From Ceratorhiza oryzae-sativae (taxonomy: Eukaryota > Basidiomycota > Agaricomycetes > Cantharellales > Ceratobasidiaceae): DNA of 64,000 bases. The notes under the pieces are model-generated. The model did not search any database. It was not told where the DNA came from and saw only the letters and a program-made list of their open reading frames with translations. The translations under genes and the position numbers were made by a program. Every line of letters starts with the position of its first letter. The first letter of the stretch is position 1. The stretch lies in assembly GCA_030998015.1 (NCBI GenBank), contig JARWMV010000252.1, forward strand, positions 558,001-622,000, read 5' to 3'. Shown piece after piece: positions 23,820 through 35,860 of the stretch.

Positions 23820-26084
23820 CTATGCGCTCACACAACCCCGGGCATCACACCCTATGACCTCCTGCCACACCTCTTGCAATCCTTCATCGCTCGTTCCAAT
23901 TGGCATTCCAGTGTCCCTCAACGCAAAATACTCCCGGCCCGGCGAAGTCAAGATCAGAGCCAACGCCGGATGGAGTCGGACATTTGGTCGAGGTTGCTGA
24001 TGCTCCAAATCAACTGATTCCACGAGGTGATGCCTAATTAAGATGACCATTAGCTGAGTGAGAGGCAGCCCTTCAATCACGTACTCAGAAATTAAAAGTC
24101 CTATGCGTTGACTTTTCATCGGAACAGGAGTAACTATCCCTCCGCCTACCAGCTCCCGCGCCATCCCTATTACCGACTTGTACGATCCACTCAGACTAAC
24201 GCCTGTCAATTATTCGCTCATAAAACTGTGCATTCACTCACCTGTTCGGCTCAACACATGACAAAACGTATCTCTTCGCGATCATTTTCAATACACTATC
24301 CTTTCCACCTGGCCCTCGCAACCAGAATGTGCTAATCCCAGCCGCATACGACTCTTGATCTGCGCTTTTAATTGCATCTTGAAGTGACGGCGCGTCTCCT
24401 CGCTCGACAGATTCAATGTACTTTGTCCAGTCGGTCCGCAACAATGCCTTATCTCTAGGTTTGTCGAAGACTTCTGAACGAGGCCCCGAGTGATGCGCTG
24501 GCCAGCTGTGATTCCTAGGTTACACATCCAAGGGGGAGCATGTCCAATAACTTCACCCGTAGCGAACAAGACATAGAACGACTGCGGTTTGGCTTCTCTT
24601 TGGGTCGTCACTTTCCAAATCTCCTCGGGGACAACTTTTTCCGCCCCAACCACAATCTCGTTCATCCAAGGATCATTGTGTTCACGCTGCCTCGCCAAAG
24701 CAAACACTAACCGAGTCGAGATGAACCGAAACACGAGAGTGAGTTGGCAGGGGTCATCTGGGCTTGTCCACATCCGGGAGCTAAGAGCAATCATATTGGT
24801 TCTCTCCATAAATCGGCCCAACCAGCTTTGTTTAAACGCCGAATGACGGTCCTCAACTTCCTGGCGTCGGGCACGAAGATAAGACCATGTATTCGTCATG
24901 CGGGGCTCGCGAATGGTTGAGAGGACAGTGGAAGTTCGCATCCCGGGAAATTCGCGGACGAGTGCGTGCGTTGCGGAGAGGTACACTGACCAGCATCAGT
25001 CCACCACCAGAGCTAAAGGAGGAGGGCACCCTACCGGCATATCTCCACGCACGGGATACCAGCACACATGCGGCGAAAATTCCCGGGTCTTTGATACCGC
25101 TGAATACGACGCTCATTCGTTCGGCTTGACGGCGGCGTGCCATGGACGGGGGCATTGTGATTCGAGAAAAGGTTGGGATGGCGCATGGTGTGGGAAAGTC
25201 GAGGCTTTGTTCGGTGGGAGGACAAGGCGGTGGTTGCAATGGCTGTGGTTTACGAGGTAAAGCTACTGTGCGCGGTGCCTTGATGACAGCTGGCGCTTTG
25301 AACGCTTTCGGTTTGTATTCTGGGGAGAGCACGTCGGATTTGCTTTATTATTTTCGATTCGCCGCCCGGGTGCGGTGTTTGCCGGCTGGTTTGGGAGGGG
25401 TTCGTGGAGTCTAGGGAGACTCGTAGATCCAATAGGGGTGACGTTCAAAATAGCACAAGGCGAGGTCTCCTGGAACTGGGTGCGTTGAGATGGCGAGGCC
25501 AAGGTTGATTGGTTTGTAGATGAGAGATTTGACGGAACTGACGGGCTTGCAACACCTGAAAGTCGTACCGGTAGCAAAGGGGCTTGGAATACGCCTTGTG
25601 GTTCAGAGAAACCACCCATTGGCTACCAACACCGCGTTGGAACCAACGCGACGGCGACCTTGTTGAAGTCCGACTGTCGCGAGTGGACCTTGTGCGACAG
25701 GTTTATGATCCTATGTACGGTATGGATATGATGGTACAACTAATCCCAAGCCTACTTGCCAATGCTTTCTTCGCCTTCTTTGGCGGCGGCACAGCCCCGT
25801 CGTCGTCTTTTTTCGTCCGTTTCTTGGCAGTTTTCTTCGTTGGCTCTAATTCGTCTAGCGCCACAGTAGGTGGGGAACCATCCTGCTCGCCTCCGTGATT
25901 ACCTCCGTGGGTTTGTGCCGATAGCTCGGTGGGAGCTTGCGGTGTGATCGAAGGATGTGTCTCTTCCTGCGTGTATGCACACCGTGGAGTGATCAGGATC
26001 AAGCAACGTGTAGCCCTGTCGTGGATTCCAATCCACCCACCTGGATTGCTTGTTTTGAGCTAGTTGTATTCCTGCACGAAGCAA
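23820..26084 (-). CDS. Unidentified multi-exon protein
   Basis: Several long, protein-like frames on the minus strand appear to be exons of one gene; I do not recognise the family. From the 5' end: a basic segment with a probable nuclear localisation signal (KKTAKKRTKKDDD and PPPKKAKKA, around 25770-25830), a Pro/Ser/Thr-rich linker (25263-25619), a stretch with RKPQPLQPPP, then a compact domain: SVVFSGIKDPGIFAACVLVS, joined by an intron near 24996-25060 to VYLSATHALVREFPGM, then RMTNTWSYLRARRQEV, FMERTNMIALSSRMW, LVFRFISTRLVFALARQREH and EIWKVTTQREAKPQSFYVLF. Last exons hold DWTKYIESVERG and YAAGISTFWLRGPGG, then a segment ending near 23820. Joins around 25983 and 25330 do not close in frame as written, so either introns are missed or bases are wrong. 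Boundaries are approximate; it may be nuclear. Confidence 0.45.
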
Positions 26085-26499
26085 GGCTCAGCGAAGTGTG
26101 ATGTTGCACTCGGTAAAGGTCTCTCCCCGGGACCCATTCACTCACACAAGTTTCTCAATCAAGGCAGCCTTCGAAAGTCTCGAATACCCTGATATTTTCA
26201 ATTCCTTGCATTTCGACTTGAGCTGCGTAACATTGAGACCCGAGAATGATCCAACATCCATGATGTCTAGATAACGCGCAGCTGATGGGGGCGGGATGCC
26301 AAGTTGCACCAGTGGCTTGTTTGTTCACATTTGGCTTGCTCGGTTCCAACGTTGGTGTGAAGAACTCCCACATTTACGCCAACGACAAACTGACTTGGGC
26401 TTGACCGCCGGTTGGCATCATACGAATGTATACATTCAAATCATATTTGATTTACATTGTGGACTATGGCCGCAATGAATAAATCCATCTTGCGGCCTA

Positions 26500-26656
26500 T
26501 CAGCATTTGCAGTTCCCTGCGGCACACTGGCAGCTATTGTAGGGCATCTGTAAGCTCGTCCTTAACACTGGTTATGGAATATACTTGCTTGTCGCCGCAG
26601 CTGCAAGTATTGGAGCCACAGTGGTAGTTGACGATCTCGAACTGGGTAGTAGTCAT
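26500..26656 (-). CDS. Metallothionein 1 (39 residues)
   Basis: Two exons on the minus strand: 26585-26656 (start ATG) and 26500-26547 (TGA stop), separated by a 37-base GT-AG intron. Seven Cys at residues 13, 18, 20, 30, 32, 37 and 39, six of them in three C-x-C pairs (CSC, CQC, CKC), with no aromatic residue after residue 27 apart from one Tyr in the first Cys interval: the fungal metallothionein pattern, binding Cu(I), Zn or Cd through thiolates. The N-terminal 12 residues lack Cys. Its neighbour 394 bases upstream has the same layout, which supports both calls. A TATATAAA element lies 122-129 bases before the start codon. Too short to be picked up by ordinary gene finding. The 37-base intron is short for this window, so its exact acceptor is the weakest point. 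Confidence 0.72.
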
Positions 26657-26777
26657 CTGACGTTCACGTTGGTTTGGATATCATCGCATGGTCGAGGGAC
26701 CGCCTACCGTTGATGCGATATCAGGTAGCAGAGGTAGAGGTAGAATCAACAGTTTGGTTCGGCCTCTCAATATAGGG

Positions 26778-26785
26778 TTTATATA
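26778..26785 (-). promoter_or_regulatory. TATA box of metallothionein 1
   Basis: TATATAAA on the minus strand within GGTATATAAACCC, 122-129 bases upstream of the metallothionein 1 start codon. The second metallothionein has a TATA element at almost the same distance. Confidence 0.5.
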
Positions 26786-27049
26786 CCGTCGGGGAGCCAG
26801 CTTTAGCGCGCACCCCTAAGTCCAGGCGCAGAATACTAGAGGAAACCATTTGTAGTATCTAGTGTCACGCGGAGGACTATATGCGTCGCTCAATGAACCA
26901 ACCCTTGTAAATCGAGGGATCTACTCGGCCGACACGCTAACGGATATAACTGGTATAGTGAAAACAATTTTGGTTCTTTGTCATACAAACATAGCTACTT
27001 CCATTGGTTTATTGATACCATTCGTATTTTCAAGGAAGCTTAAGCTGAA

Positions 27050-27203
27050 CTAGCATTTGCACTCCCCAACTTTGCAGGAACAACTACAAGAACTGAGTTA
27101 GATCTCAAACTCGCATGGAAAAGGAGTCCACTGACCTTTCACCACAGTTGCAGGTGGAAGAACCACAGTGAGCATCAATAACGTTTAAAGTAGCTGGGGT
27201 CAT
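27050..27203 (-). CDS. Metallothionein 2 (33 residues)
   Basis: Exons on the minus strand: 27136-27203 (ATG start) and 27050-27083 (TAG stop), intron 52 bases; 102 bases in all, frame intact. Seven Cys at residues 13, 18, 20, 24, 26, 31 and 33, i.e. C-x4-C-x-C-x3-C-x-C-x4-C-x-C, close to the seven-Cys copper metallothionein of Neurospora. The 12-residue Cys-free N-terminus and first CGSxTCxCG block match metallothionein 1, so the two are tandem duplicates that have diverged after residue 21. Expected role: buffering of copper, zinc or cadmium in the cytosol. Its core is more compact than copy 1 and looks the better conserved of the two. Confidence 0.82.
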
Positions 27204-27332
27204 CTGAGAGTCAGGTGTAGCAGCTTAGACCTTAGATCATTGTTTTCGGGAGAGGAATCCAGCTAACCTTGGTTTCGATATGAAGCAATCTAGAGGCTAC
27301 GTTAGATCCCATTCCCCCACCATCACAGGATA

Positions 27333-27341
27333 CCTTATATA
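27333..27341 (-). promoter_or_regulatory. TATA box of metallothionein 2
   Basis: TATATAAGG on the minus strand, 130-138 bases before the metallothionein 2 start codon. The near-equal spacing to that of copy 1 (122-129) suggests the promoter was duplicated together with the gene. Confidence 0.5.
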
Positions 27342-30300
27342 TGTTCGACAGTCGCTCCACACCACTGCGGCGTGGACGGAACACGTTTTCCGTATTATCA
27401 AGCATGACGCGGCAGAGGGTAACCGGTACTTACCATGATATCGGCGATGCAGCAACGCAGCCGAGCAAGACGTCATCCTGGACACGAGTGGACATTTTGA
27501 AACGTGTCTGGGGTGAGGCGTGATGTAAGATCATCGCCGTTCAACGAAAGTGACGCACGGTTTCGTAATTGCTCGGTCACCGTTACTGATTTTGAATGCA
27601 GACTCGGTAACAATAGGTCTCCATTGCTGTTACTTTCTGTGATCTAGGGAGGGCGAAATGCTTTATAATATTTGGAGTGCGGTTATATCCCGCAAACGCC
27701 ATGAGTCCTTCGACCATTAACGAGACCTTGATCTCGAGGGCACCTATTCAATACCCCAACTTTCTTTCCCCATGCAATCGAGCCTCGAGCCTTGATCAGC
27801 TGGTGGAAGAGCAACACCGAGTTTTTTGCACTAATACCATTTTAGTTAGCCCTGCTCGACCGATCCATCAGGATGAATTTCAGATTCCTTGAACCTCAGC
27901 CATCTGCATATATGCTTCTAACTAACTTGCACAGCCTAGGTGTCTGGTGATGTTATCTATGTGCGCCTAGGCCTAGCTCGTTCGGATATTTCTCGCTGAT
28001 AGGGACATCCCCGAATGGCTGCACAACCAAAGCCTTATCATCTTAATCTCAGGGAGCACCATCTGTATGCGCAAAACCACCTCGTGATCGGGGCCAATTT
28101 ATGTTCATGCTGTATAAATCAATGAGATAAGGTGCGGGATGACTCTAACTCGAATGTAGGTCGTTCCGGTGCCTTGTGCTGCAGGGGTGTGAGCCAGAGG
28201 CCACATGTTCCCCAACTGATAGTCTCTTTGGCGTAGACTTTACTCTCGTAAATAGCCCTAGCGCCCAGGAACGACCGTCGAGCCGCGGCCCCGTGTGCCC
28301 TGCCGATCACTTGCTGCACGCTCCCGCAAATTCAATCCACCGGATGGGTGCTGCCGAGTCCGGACTCTAGATGGAACGATTGTTTTTCCGACCAATCGGA
28401 GGCGAATAGCCGAAGATATCGACTGAGACCCGTTCGCCAAGCGGTGAATGCAACAAGCATTCGCAGAACGCACGGGCAGAATTTTCTCTTTTGTTAGGGA
28501 TCGTTAACGCGGGTTGTACCGATGGGCATGGTGGCGATTGTGCTTTTACTGGGTTAGGGCGAGGGTGTTGTTCCACCGCGGGGAATCGGGCCGTATACGG
28601 TTTCGATGTGTCTGTCGTGGAAAAATGATAGTTGGTTCCGGCGAGACAGGTCAAGACAAAGCAAGCTACGACATATCTTCCTTTAGGAAGCCAAGATAAT
28701 TATTTTAAACCCATTCACGCAGTAGGGAACAAGCCCATACACGTTGCCCAAACAACAATCCACGCGTCTCCGACGTTTGGGCGCAGCTTTCACCACGCCC
28801 ACCCCACCTTTCTAAGTGTGATTGACGCCGAAACAGGTGGTGAAAGCCGAGACGAAGCCACCAACGTGGGGATGTGCAGTGCTAGAACCTGCTTGGTTTG
28901 GATATTTGCCCACGTTTGACGTTTTGAGGTTGGTCATGAAGGGTAATGCGCCCGAAAACACTATAATAGGGGCTCGGAAGGCCATATAATGTATAGAAAC
29001 ATCGCTGGGCGTGTGAACGTACAATATAGATTCTCAAGATAAAGAGAGGAAGGCCTCGAAGGTGGCGTAGGCCGCAAGGCGCAAGGAAGTGATAAAATTC
29101 AGACTCAGTGGCAGGTCAGAAGGTACCGGAGGCGAACTGGGAGAGGCCGAGAGTCAAAACACGAAAAAAAAACACAGCATGTAAAAAAGTAAAACAGTCG
29201 GCAACTGAAGTTTTTTTAGACAGCTCTCACCTCTTGGTCCAAATCGAGATCTTGGCTAATACAGGGTTTGGACAAAGATGGTATCGGGGCCGAATTTGGG
29301 AGGCGGGCGAGACTCACGCCTCGTTACTGCGGGGGGATGGCGCAATCGGATCGACACTGGGGAATGTCGGGTAATTCTGTACGTATAAAATAATGAACGT
29401 GTGTGATTTTTTGGAATAGATTTGACAGCTTTGGAGTTTGGTGTGCGGGGTTAGTTGACACGATTCGTTCTTCACAGCACGGAGGTATTGGCCATGTAAT
29501 GAACGTGTGATTGGGATGATACATGGCCGTTGACTAGGCAGGGCGCCGAGATAATTCGAGGGTTACGAACCCAAGGGTTATGTGCAAGGCAATAAGCGTA
29601 TCGAGCTCGGTTATATTGGATGCGCGCGTTTTTGGTGCAGTGGCGAAGAAGCTTTGTCATTTCGATAACGCGGATCTCCCAGCCGCTCGACCGGTCGCTA
29701 TCAGCCTGCAGGGTAATGAGTCGCAGCACTGATGAAGAAGTCATGACGGGGGCGTGAATTGGACAAAAAGCTTCGGGGCCGAACGGACGAAAGAGAGAGT
29801 GTGTTCGAGTCGCAGATATGATGTATGGGGCGCAGGTCGAAACTCGGTAGACGGGCATATATTTCGGTGGTTTTGGGCACAGGTAGAGTCAAAGTGTTTG
29901 GAAAGATTGGAGCTAGCAATGTGCGAACAGGCTAATCGGCCAAGCCTTGGAGCACGCATACAGCCTTCTGGGTGGAAGCGAGAGATAGGACGGAATTGGA
30001 GTGTGTCACGATGAGATCGATATCCTCATATCTCGTGAGACACGAGTTGATCTGTTGGTATATGACACCAAGCCAAGGTGGAAATTGTTGCGATCGGGAC
30101 GAACCAGTTGGGAGTGGGTGGCTAAGAGGATGCTGGTGCTGAACAGCCAAGGTGGAGGGGGCAGCTGTCTTGCTGATAAAGAACGCGGACTACGTTCCCG
30201 TAAAGGCTAATTAGTGGCGCCTCCTAAACGCTGGAGGAGCGCCGGTCGGAATAAGGCGATAGAGCGCTACTGCAGGCATTTTGACGAGCAGATAATAGGG

Positions 30301-31059
30301 TTCGGTGTCTGGTGACGCGAGGAAGAAGGCCTGAGGATCGCTGGAAGTTGGAGTTCGAAGAGAAGACGGAGAGAGGTGTGGGGTGCTCCTACTGTCAATC
30401 TGTGGGACACCATGTCTGTCGAGTCGGTTATATGCGAGATCTGATGGTGGTCATCGAGGGGAAACCAGACGGAACGGCCGAGCATCGAGTCGTGGAGAGG
30501 TTGGGCTGCAGAGAGGAAGACTCTCACGGAGCTTGGGACGAATAGTGTCATCGCGGGGGGTATGACGTGCTATGCTGTCGCGACGAGAATTGCATGAGGA
30601 CAATCGTAGCGCCGGGAGCGAGGGACGCAACGTGGGGGCTGGAATTGGCTGGCACAGTCCTAGGCAACCTGCAGGATCAGCCTGTGGGCGACGGATTGGG
30701 ATCTGGGGGAGACCGCCGGCTAGAAGCCGCCCATGCATATATGGCTGAGAATGATGTCAGACATAACGTCGTTGTGGGCGGCGCATTGTGCAGGTGCCCA
30801 GAAAGGAACAATCCGGTACCCAGGGTCTCAGGGTCCCCATGTGGCAGATCGAGGTAGGTTTTCTGGTGTTGACCATCGACTGTTCCATTTAATCTCCCGC
30901 GCGTGTTGGCCAGCTGAGGTTTGGCATCTTCCATGCGCTCCACTCCAGGCGAGCCCGACATCCTCCCCTAGACGCCCGCTCGACGCCGACCCCCGCCTTC
31001 CTGCGACGAGCACCCTCCTTGCGACGACGAGCAGCGCTCCCGCCGCGACGACGCCGGCC
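27342..31059. other. Gene-poor intergenic region (3.7 kb)
   Basis: No identifiable gene on either strand. A small plus-strand frame from ATG 27701 to 27892 (63 codons, hydrophilic, no known motif) and several frames of 70-130 codons between 28,100 and 30,800 look like chance. Purine-rich G/A tracts occupy about 29,030-29,350 and 29,750-30,600, so many open frames arise on either strand by composition. No repeats longer than about 15 bases or transposon ends were noticed. The C-rich stretch from about 30,950 belongs to the leader of the RhoGEF-type gene. Confidence 0.4.
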
Positions 31060-34000
31060 ATGGCCACTCTTGCTCCCCGCCCCGGCCCTGCCGTCATCCA
31101 GCGCGCGAACTCGCTTCAGGCGTCCGATACATCGCACACCTCGCACACCAGTACCGCCTCGACGACCTCGACGACCGACGCGAGCACCAACACCTCGGCC
31201 TCCCACTCCAAGCCCTCACCTGTGTCTAGCATCGGCGAGAGCATCTCCTCTGTTGTGCACCAACCGGTGCTCCATCTCATCCCCCCTGCGCGCAGCGCAC
31301 GACCCCTCCCTATCCCCCCGTCGCTCTCGCCGCCCACCTCTCCCGGGCTGACGTCGACCAGTACGCTCAAACTGTCGCATCAAGAGTCCCAAAGCACACT
31401 CGGCAAGTCGTCTCAGGCTAACCTGCACAAGCCGACTTCAAACTCGACCGTATTGTTGACCAAGTCCAAGAACGCGCCCGCCCGCAAGCCCAGCCGTGTT
31501 CGCCCCGATCCCGATGCAGTGACCCAACCCCCGCCCCCATCGGCATTCGTGCCCCGCCGCATGTCCGACGATGGCTGGGTATCTGTTTCTGTTATGCCCG
31601 TGCTCACTGAGCGCCAACCCGGTACGTCCATTTGGATATCACGACCCAGCCGGTACTCACGGTTGAATTCCTTCACGTCCCCGTCTTCCGTGGTGGTTCC
31701 TTCTCCGCCTTCCTTTGGCAATCTATTCACTGGCCCCTAAATAGACGGCCGTCTTCATGAACCTAATCATTCGTCTTACGCGAAGCCGAGCGCTGTATCC
31801 TCGGGCAAACGGTCTGCGTCGGCCAGTCGCGCTGCCAAATCAGCCGCAAAGCCAGCCTCTGGATCGGCTAAAAGCGCGGCCCGCACCGCCTCGAAATCCC
31901 TCCCGCGTCTGCCCCAGTCCGACTCTCCTGCTTCTCGACCACCGCCACCACCACAGCCACAGGACAACGCGTGGAAGCTCGAATTTCGAGGAGTCGTGCG
32001 GTTGGTCCGGTGGGTCTCTCGCCGGGACAAGGACAAACGTGACTCCGCAGTCTGGGATGTAAACGAAAATGATATTCCAGACCACGATGGCACTCAGGAC
32101 GAAAAACTCGTGGTCGAGGAGATTCCTGCGCCTGCATCACGCAAAGGGTTTTCGATTTCGAACGAGGCGAGGAGAAGCCGAGACTCCTACAAGCAGCCCG
32201 CACCGAACCGGAACGCCCCGCCTGGAGGACTTGGCCCCGTCAAAGCACGCCCATCGTCGATGGTTAGGCTACAGCCCAAACTGGAGGGCGAGAACGATGG
32301 AAACACCAAGCGAAGGTTGTCCAAGTCCAACCCTGGTCTTGTAAACTTTGTTCTTGGTTCCACAACTAGCGATAGGACGGAGATCAGCCAAAGGACGAGA
32401 ACGAGCACTGATGCCGGTATCCGAAGAAGCGTTGATACCGGCAGGCGAACAAGCTCGGATGCCGGCCTCGGTCTCGGTATTTCGTCCAATGGCGGAGGCG
32501 TGTTCGTCCCTGATGCGCCTCTAAACGTTCCTGCGACCGATGCACACCCTCCAAGGTCTTCTTCGCTTCACGCGGCGACTTCAGTCTTGCACACATTTGA
32601 TGCCAACGTCACAAGCCCAAACGCTGGTCTCTCGGGGCAAGCCGAAATGTCAGCGGACATTAGTCAAACCGATAGATTTGGCGAGGGTGACGACACCATT
32701 ACCTTCCTGCCGGGGGCACCGTTTTCATCATTGCCATACCGGCAGGGTCCAATATCGTCCGCCTCGCAGGTCACGACGGTTACCCGAACCACGACGGCTC
32801 ATACCACGACGACTGTTGTTCAGACACCCCCGTTCTCCATCACATCTCCTCAATCCCTGCTCCCTGCGACCACGCATACTTATGCTCTCAGTACTTCGCA
32901 TTCTACTCTCTCGCCTGTGCTCGAGGCCCCATTGTTTTCTTCCGAGCTGGCAGCATCCCCTCCCGAGATTGGGGCTGGAGCTGGTGGCTTTCCGTGGAAT
33001 GGGATGAATCGTGGCGTTGTGCAGGTTGGGGAAATTGTGCCTAGCGAGAGCGTGATATTCAGGGGTGGGCTCGAGGCTGCTGCTGCCGCGACACATGTCA
33101 CGACACAACTGGACAATGCACAGGTCGAGACGGTTGTCACAGAAGTTGTTGGGCCGGCGCCAATTGCGGCTATGGATGCGTTCACAAAGTCGGTTCCCTC
33201 GGTGGCCGCTAACTCCGTTTCCACCACATCGAGTTCCAGCGGCTCACTGTCTCCTTTGGCGAGTACATCAGCGTCTGTCTCTCCTTTGATGAGTAACTCG
33301 GTTTCGCCGTTGATGAGCGCCGTCGCGAGTGCTTCTGCGTCTCCAGTCATCCCTTCGAATGCCCATCTCTCGGACCCTTATATGTCTGCCTATACCCCTG
33401 CCACGACTGCAGCTTCTTCGTTGAGTTATGCGACTGCGCGGTCCAACAGAAATAGCCTTCCTGCTGCGCAGGCTATTTTCGAAAACCACGCAGGGGGTCT
33501 TCAGGTTTGTTATTTGTCACTTTCCTGTTTTGGGCTAGTTCTAACCTGCTCGTTTTCAGACGACTGTTGATCCTGTCATGTTTGAACAGCCTGGCCGGTC
33601 CAACGAGGCTTCGTACGTACTCCGGACTGGTGCCTCCACTGATATCGGCCATGGTTGTTCAACTCGGGCGACCTCCCCTTCGCCGTCTGACCGCTACGCA
33701 TTTTCCGAGGACCCGCACGGCTCACGTCCATCTGGAGGAATTCTTCGCACGCTTTCTTCGATCGGCCATTCCGACGCACCACTGCCGATGCCGCGCCGAC
33801 CATTTTTGCCTGGGCGCGGTTCGAGCGGGAGTGTTACGTTTGATGATAGTAGTACTCAATCGAGCCCACGCCTCGGAGGTCGGCGCAAGATGATGACCAT
33901 GAGTGCATCAGACGTCCGCCAATCGGACCGGTTGAGTGCTTTCCTCAACGGGAACCACTACGCCAACACGCGAAGCCCACGTCCAGAGGTACACCGGAGC

Positions 34001-35860
34001 AAGTCGTCGTTGAGTATCACCGGGCGAATTATTCGCAGGCTCTCTATTGGCTCGAGCTCCAACGCTCCCAAGAGCAATGGCGCGGAAAGTGAAACAGACC
34101 GCCCGCGGGTTACTCGCAAGCTCACGCGACGCAAGAGTCAAGGCCGAACAGGGAATGGGTCATCGGTGTCCCTACCATACGCCGATGGCCTGAACTCTGT
34201 ACCGCCCGTGCCGCCGCTCCCTCCGGGTGTTTCTTCCGGCAATTTCGGCAGGCGTGCACAGAGCGAGGTTGGGCATGGTGCGCTGAGTGATATTGGGCAT
34301 GGCGTCCAGAGCGAGATCGGGCATGGCTATGGTCATTCGAGGGGCGACAGCTTGGGTGGACACAGCACATGGGAGGGCAGCACAAGCGTCCTCGGTCACG
34401 AGAGCACAACAAGCCACGCCATTTCTCCCGCCCCGACGCGCGTGTCGTTTACGACTACACAGTCCGCGCCTGCCAGTTCCTACGGCCGTAACAAGCTCGT
34501 GAAGAAGAATCGCCGAGCACCCCGACGTGCCACCGAGTCTGATGCGCTTAGACGATCGTTGGCGAGTGTAGAGTATCCAAACGAGCCAGTGTCGAGAGAT
34601 GTAAGTTATCGGTCAACCTTATACTCGGAGCTGTACTGACAGCGGGCTGGTGTTTGTTTAGCCTCCAAGGATTACGACCGAGTTTGAGCACGCTCGCTTG
34701 TCGCTCAACGGAAACTCGTTGAGTGCTGGTACGGATGGCGTAACGGATGAAGGTCACCTTATGCCCCGTAAGTACTGGAACGCAATGTATGTTGCGTTTG
34801 TCTGAACATTCATTTCTAGCTCGTCCTGGAATGCCTCGTCGAACATCCTCTCAACGCCGCTGGACAATCGCAGACATTGACGATGACGAGTTCTTGCGAC
34901 AGCTCGAGGCCAAGCTCAGTGGAACTGGTAGCCGACTACGCAAGAGCCGCGTGTTAGAAGAGTTTGCTATGGGCGCAGATCAGAGCCATGAAGATCCAGA
35001 GGCCGAGATCGAGCCCGACCCTGGCTCAGAGACAGACGACAGTGCGGCGGAACGAGAGTGGATCAAGGCTCGTCGGGCAATGATGTGTGTTCGTGAGATT
35101 GTACGCACTGAGAAGAGCTACCTGCGCCACATGGTGGGCTTCTCGGAAGGCAATGTGAGTTCTTCGCATTGGGTATTGATTACATATACTGACCTTGAGA
35201 GTACAGGAGTCCATGTCTCCCATCCTGCTCGAACATATCCCGCGCCTTATTGAGACCTCCCGTACGTTCATGGCACGGCTTGAAGAGGATCCATCCGCTT
35301 GGGGAGTGAGCAGCGCGTTCTTGGATGTTGAAGAACAGCTTGAAGCGGCCTTCGTGGAATGGTCAGGTGTCGTTGGCCATGTGATCTTGTCCAAGTCTAG
35401 CAAGGCCGAAAGCCAAGCTCCTAGCGAGGATGGTCACACGAGCAGTGCGGGGAGTGGGAGTGCTACGTCGTCGTGGATGCGTCGACGCTCTGCAACAGCA
35501 AGCTCGTCTTCTGCTCAGCCATTCCAGCTCAACCTTTCCATGACTCCTGTGATCGGTAGCAAGGGCAAGAAATCGAACCGGTCGGCCAATAGCAAACGCT
35601 TGACTGAGCAGGACTGGGCTATTATGCCTACACAGCGAGTCCTTCGATATGTAATGATGTACCGAGGTAAGGGCGTGGGTTTTGTTGAAGAAGCTGTCCA
35701 GTAGAACTGACGGCGGTGTCTCTTTTCAGAGTTGCTTCACTATACTCCAGCCAAGTCGGCATCAAGGCCACTCGTAGAGCGTGCTTTACAGGGTGCCACT
35801 CGGATCGCACAGCTATGCAACGACGCGCAAACGCACGTCGACATTCTTTCCCCATCATGA
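31060..35860 (+). CDS. Rho guanine-nucleotide exchange factor-like protein (DH domain, 1464 residues)
   Basis: Seven exons: 31060-31621, 31745-33504, 33560-34600, 34662-34767, 34820-35154, 35207-35666, 35730-35860; 4395 bases, frame intact. The first ~1200 residues are low-complexity Ser/Thr/Pro/Ala with short repeats (VSPLMSNSVSPLMSA near 33290; a GHG-based repeat SEVGHGALSDIGHG near 34260). The C-terminal ~250 residues carry DH-domain signatures: REIVRTEKSYLRHM (CR1) and MPTQRVLRYVMMYRELLHYTP (CR3), with a Ser-rich insert between them. DH domains load GTP onto Rho/Cdc42 GTPases. No PH domain follows; the frame stops about 45 residues after CR3 (THVDILSPS), unlike most Dbl-family proteins. 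The intron at 35667-35729 was needed to complete CR3. Start ATG 31060 is the first in the exon after a C-rich leader. Confidence 0.75.
33265..33330 (+). repeat. Degenerate SPL(M/A)S coding repeat in the RhoGEF-like gene
   Basis: Three near-copies of a unit encoding S-V/A-S-P-L-M/A-S lie between residues translated from about 33250 to 33325. Such short in-frame repeats are prone to copy-number change. Confidence 0.5.

Noticed and set aside
27701..27892. Small plus-strand frame of 63 codons
   Set aside because: No motif, no splice context, no promoter element at a suitable distance; kept only as a note in the gene-poor region.
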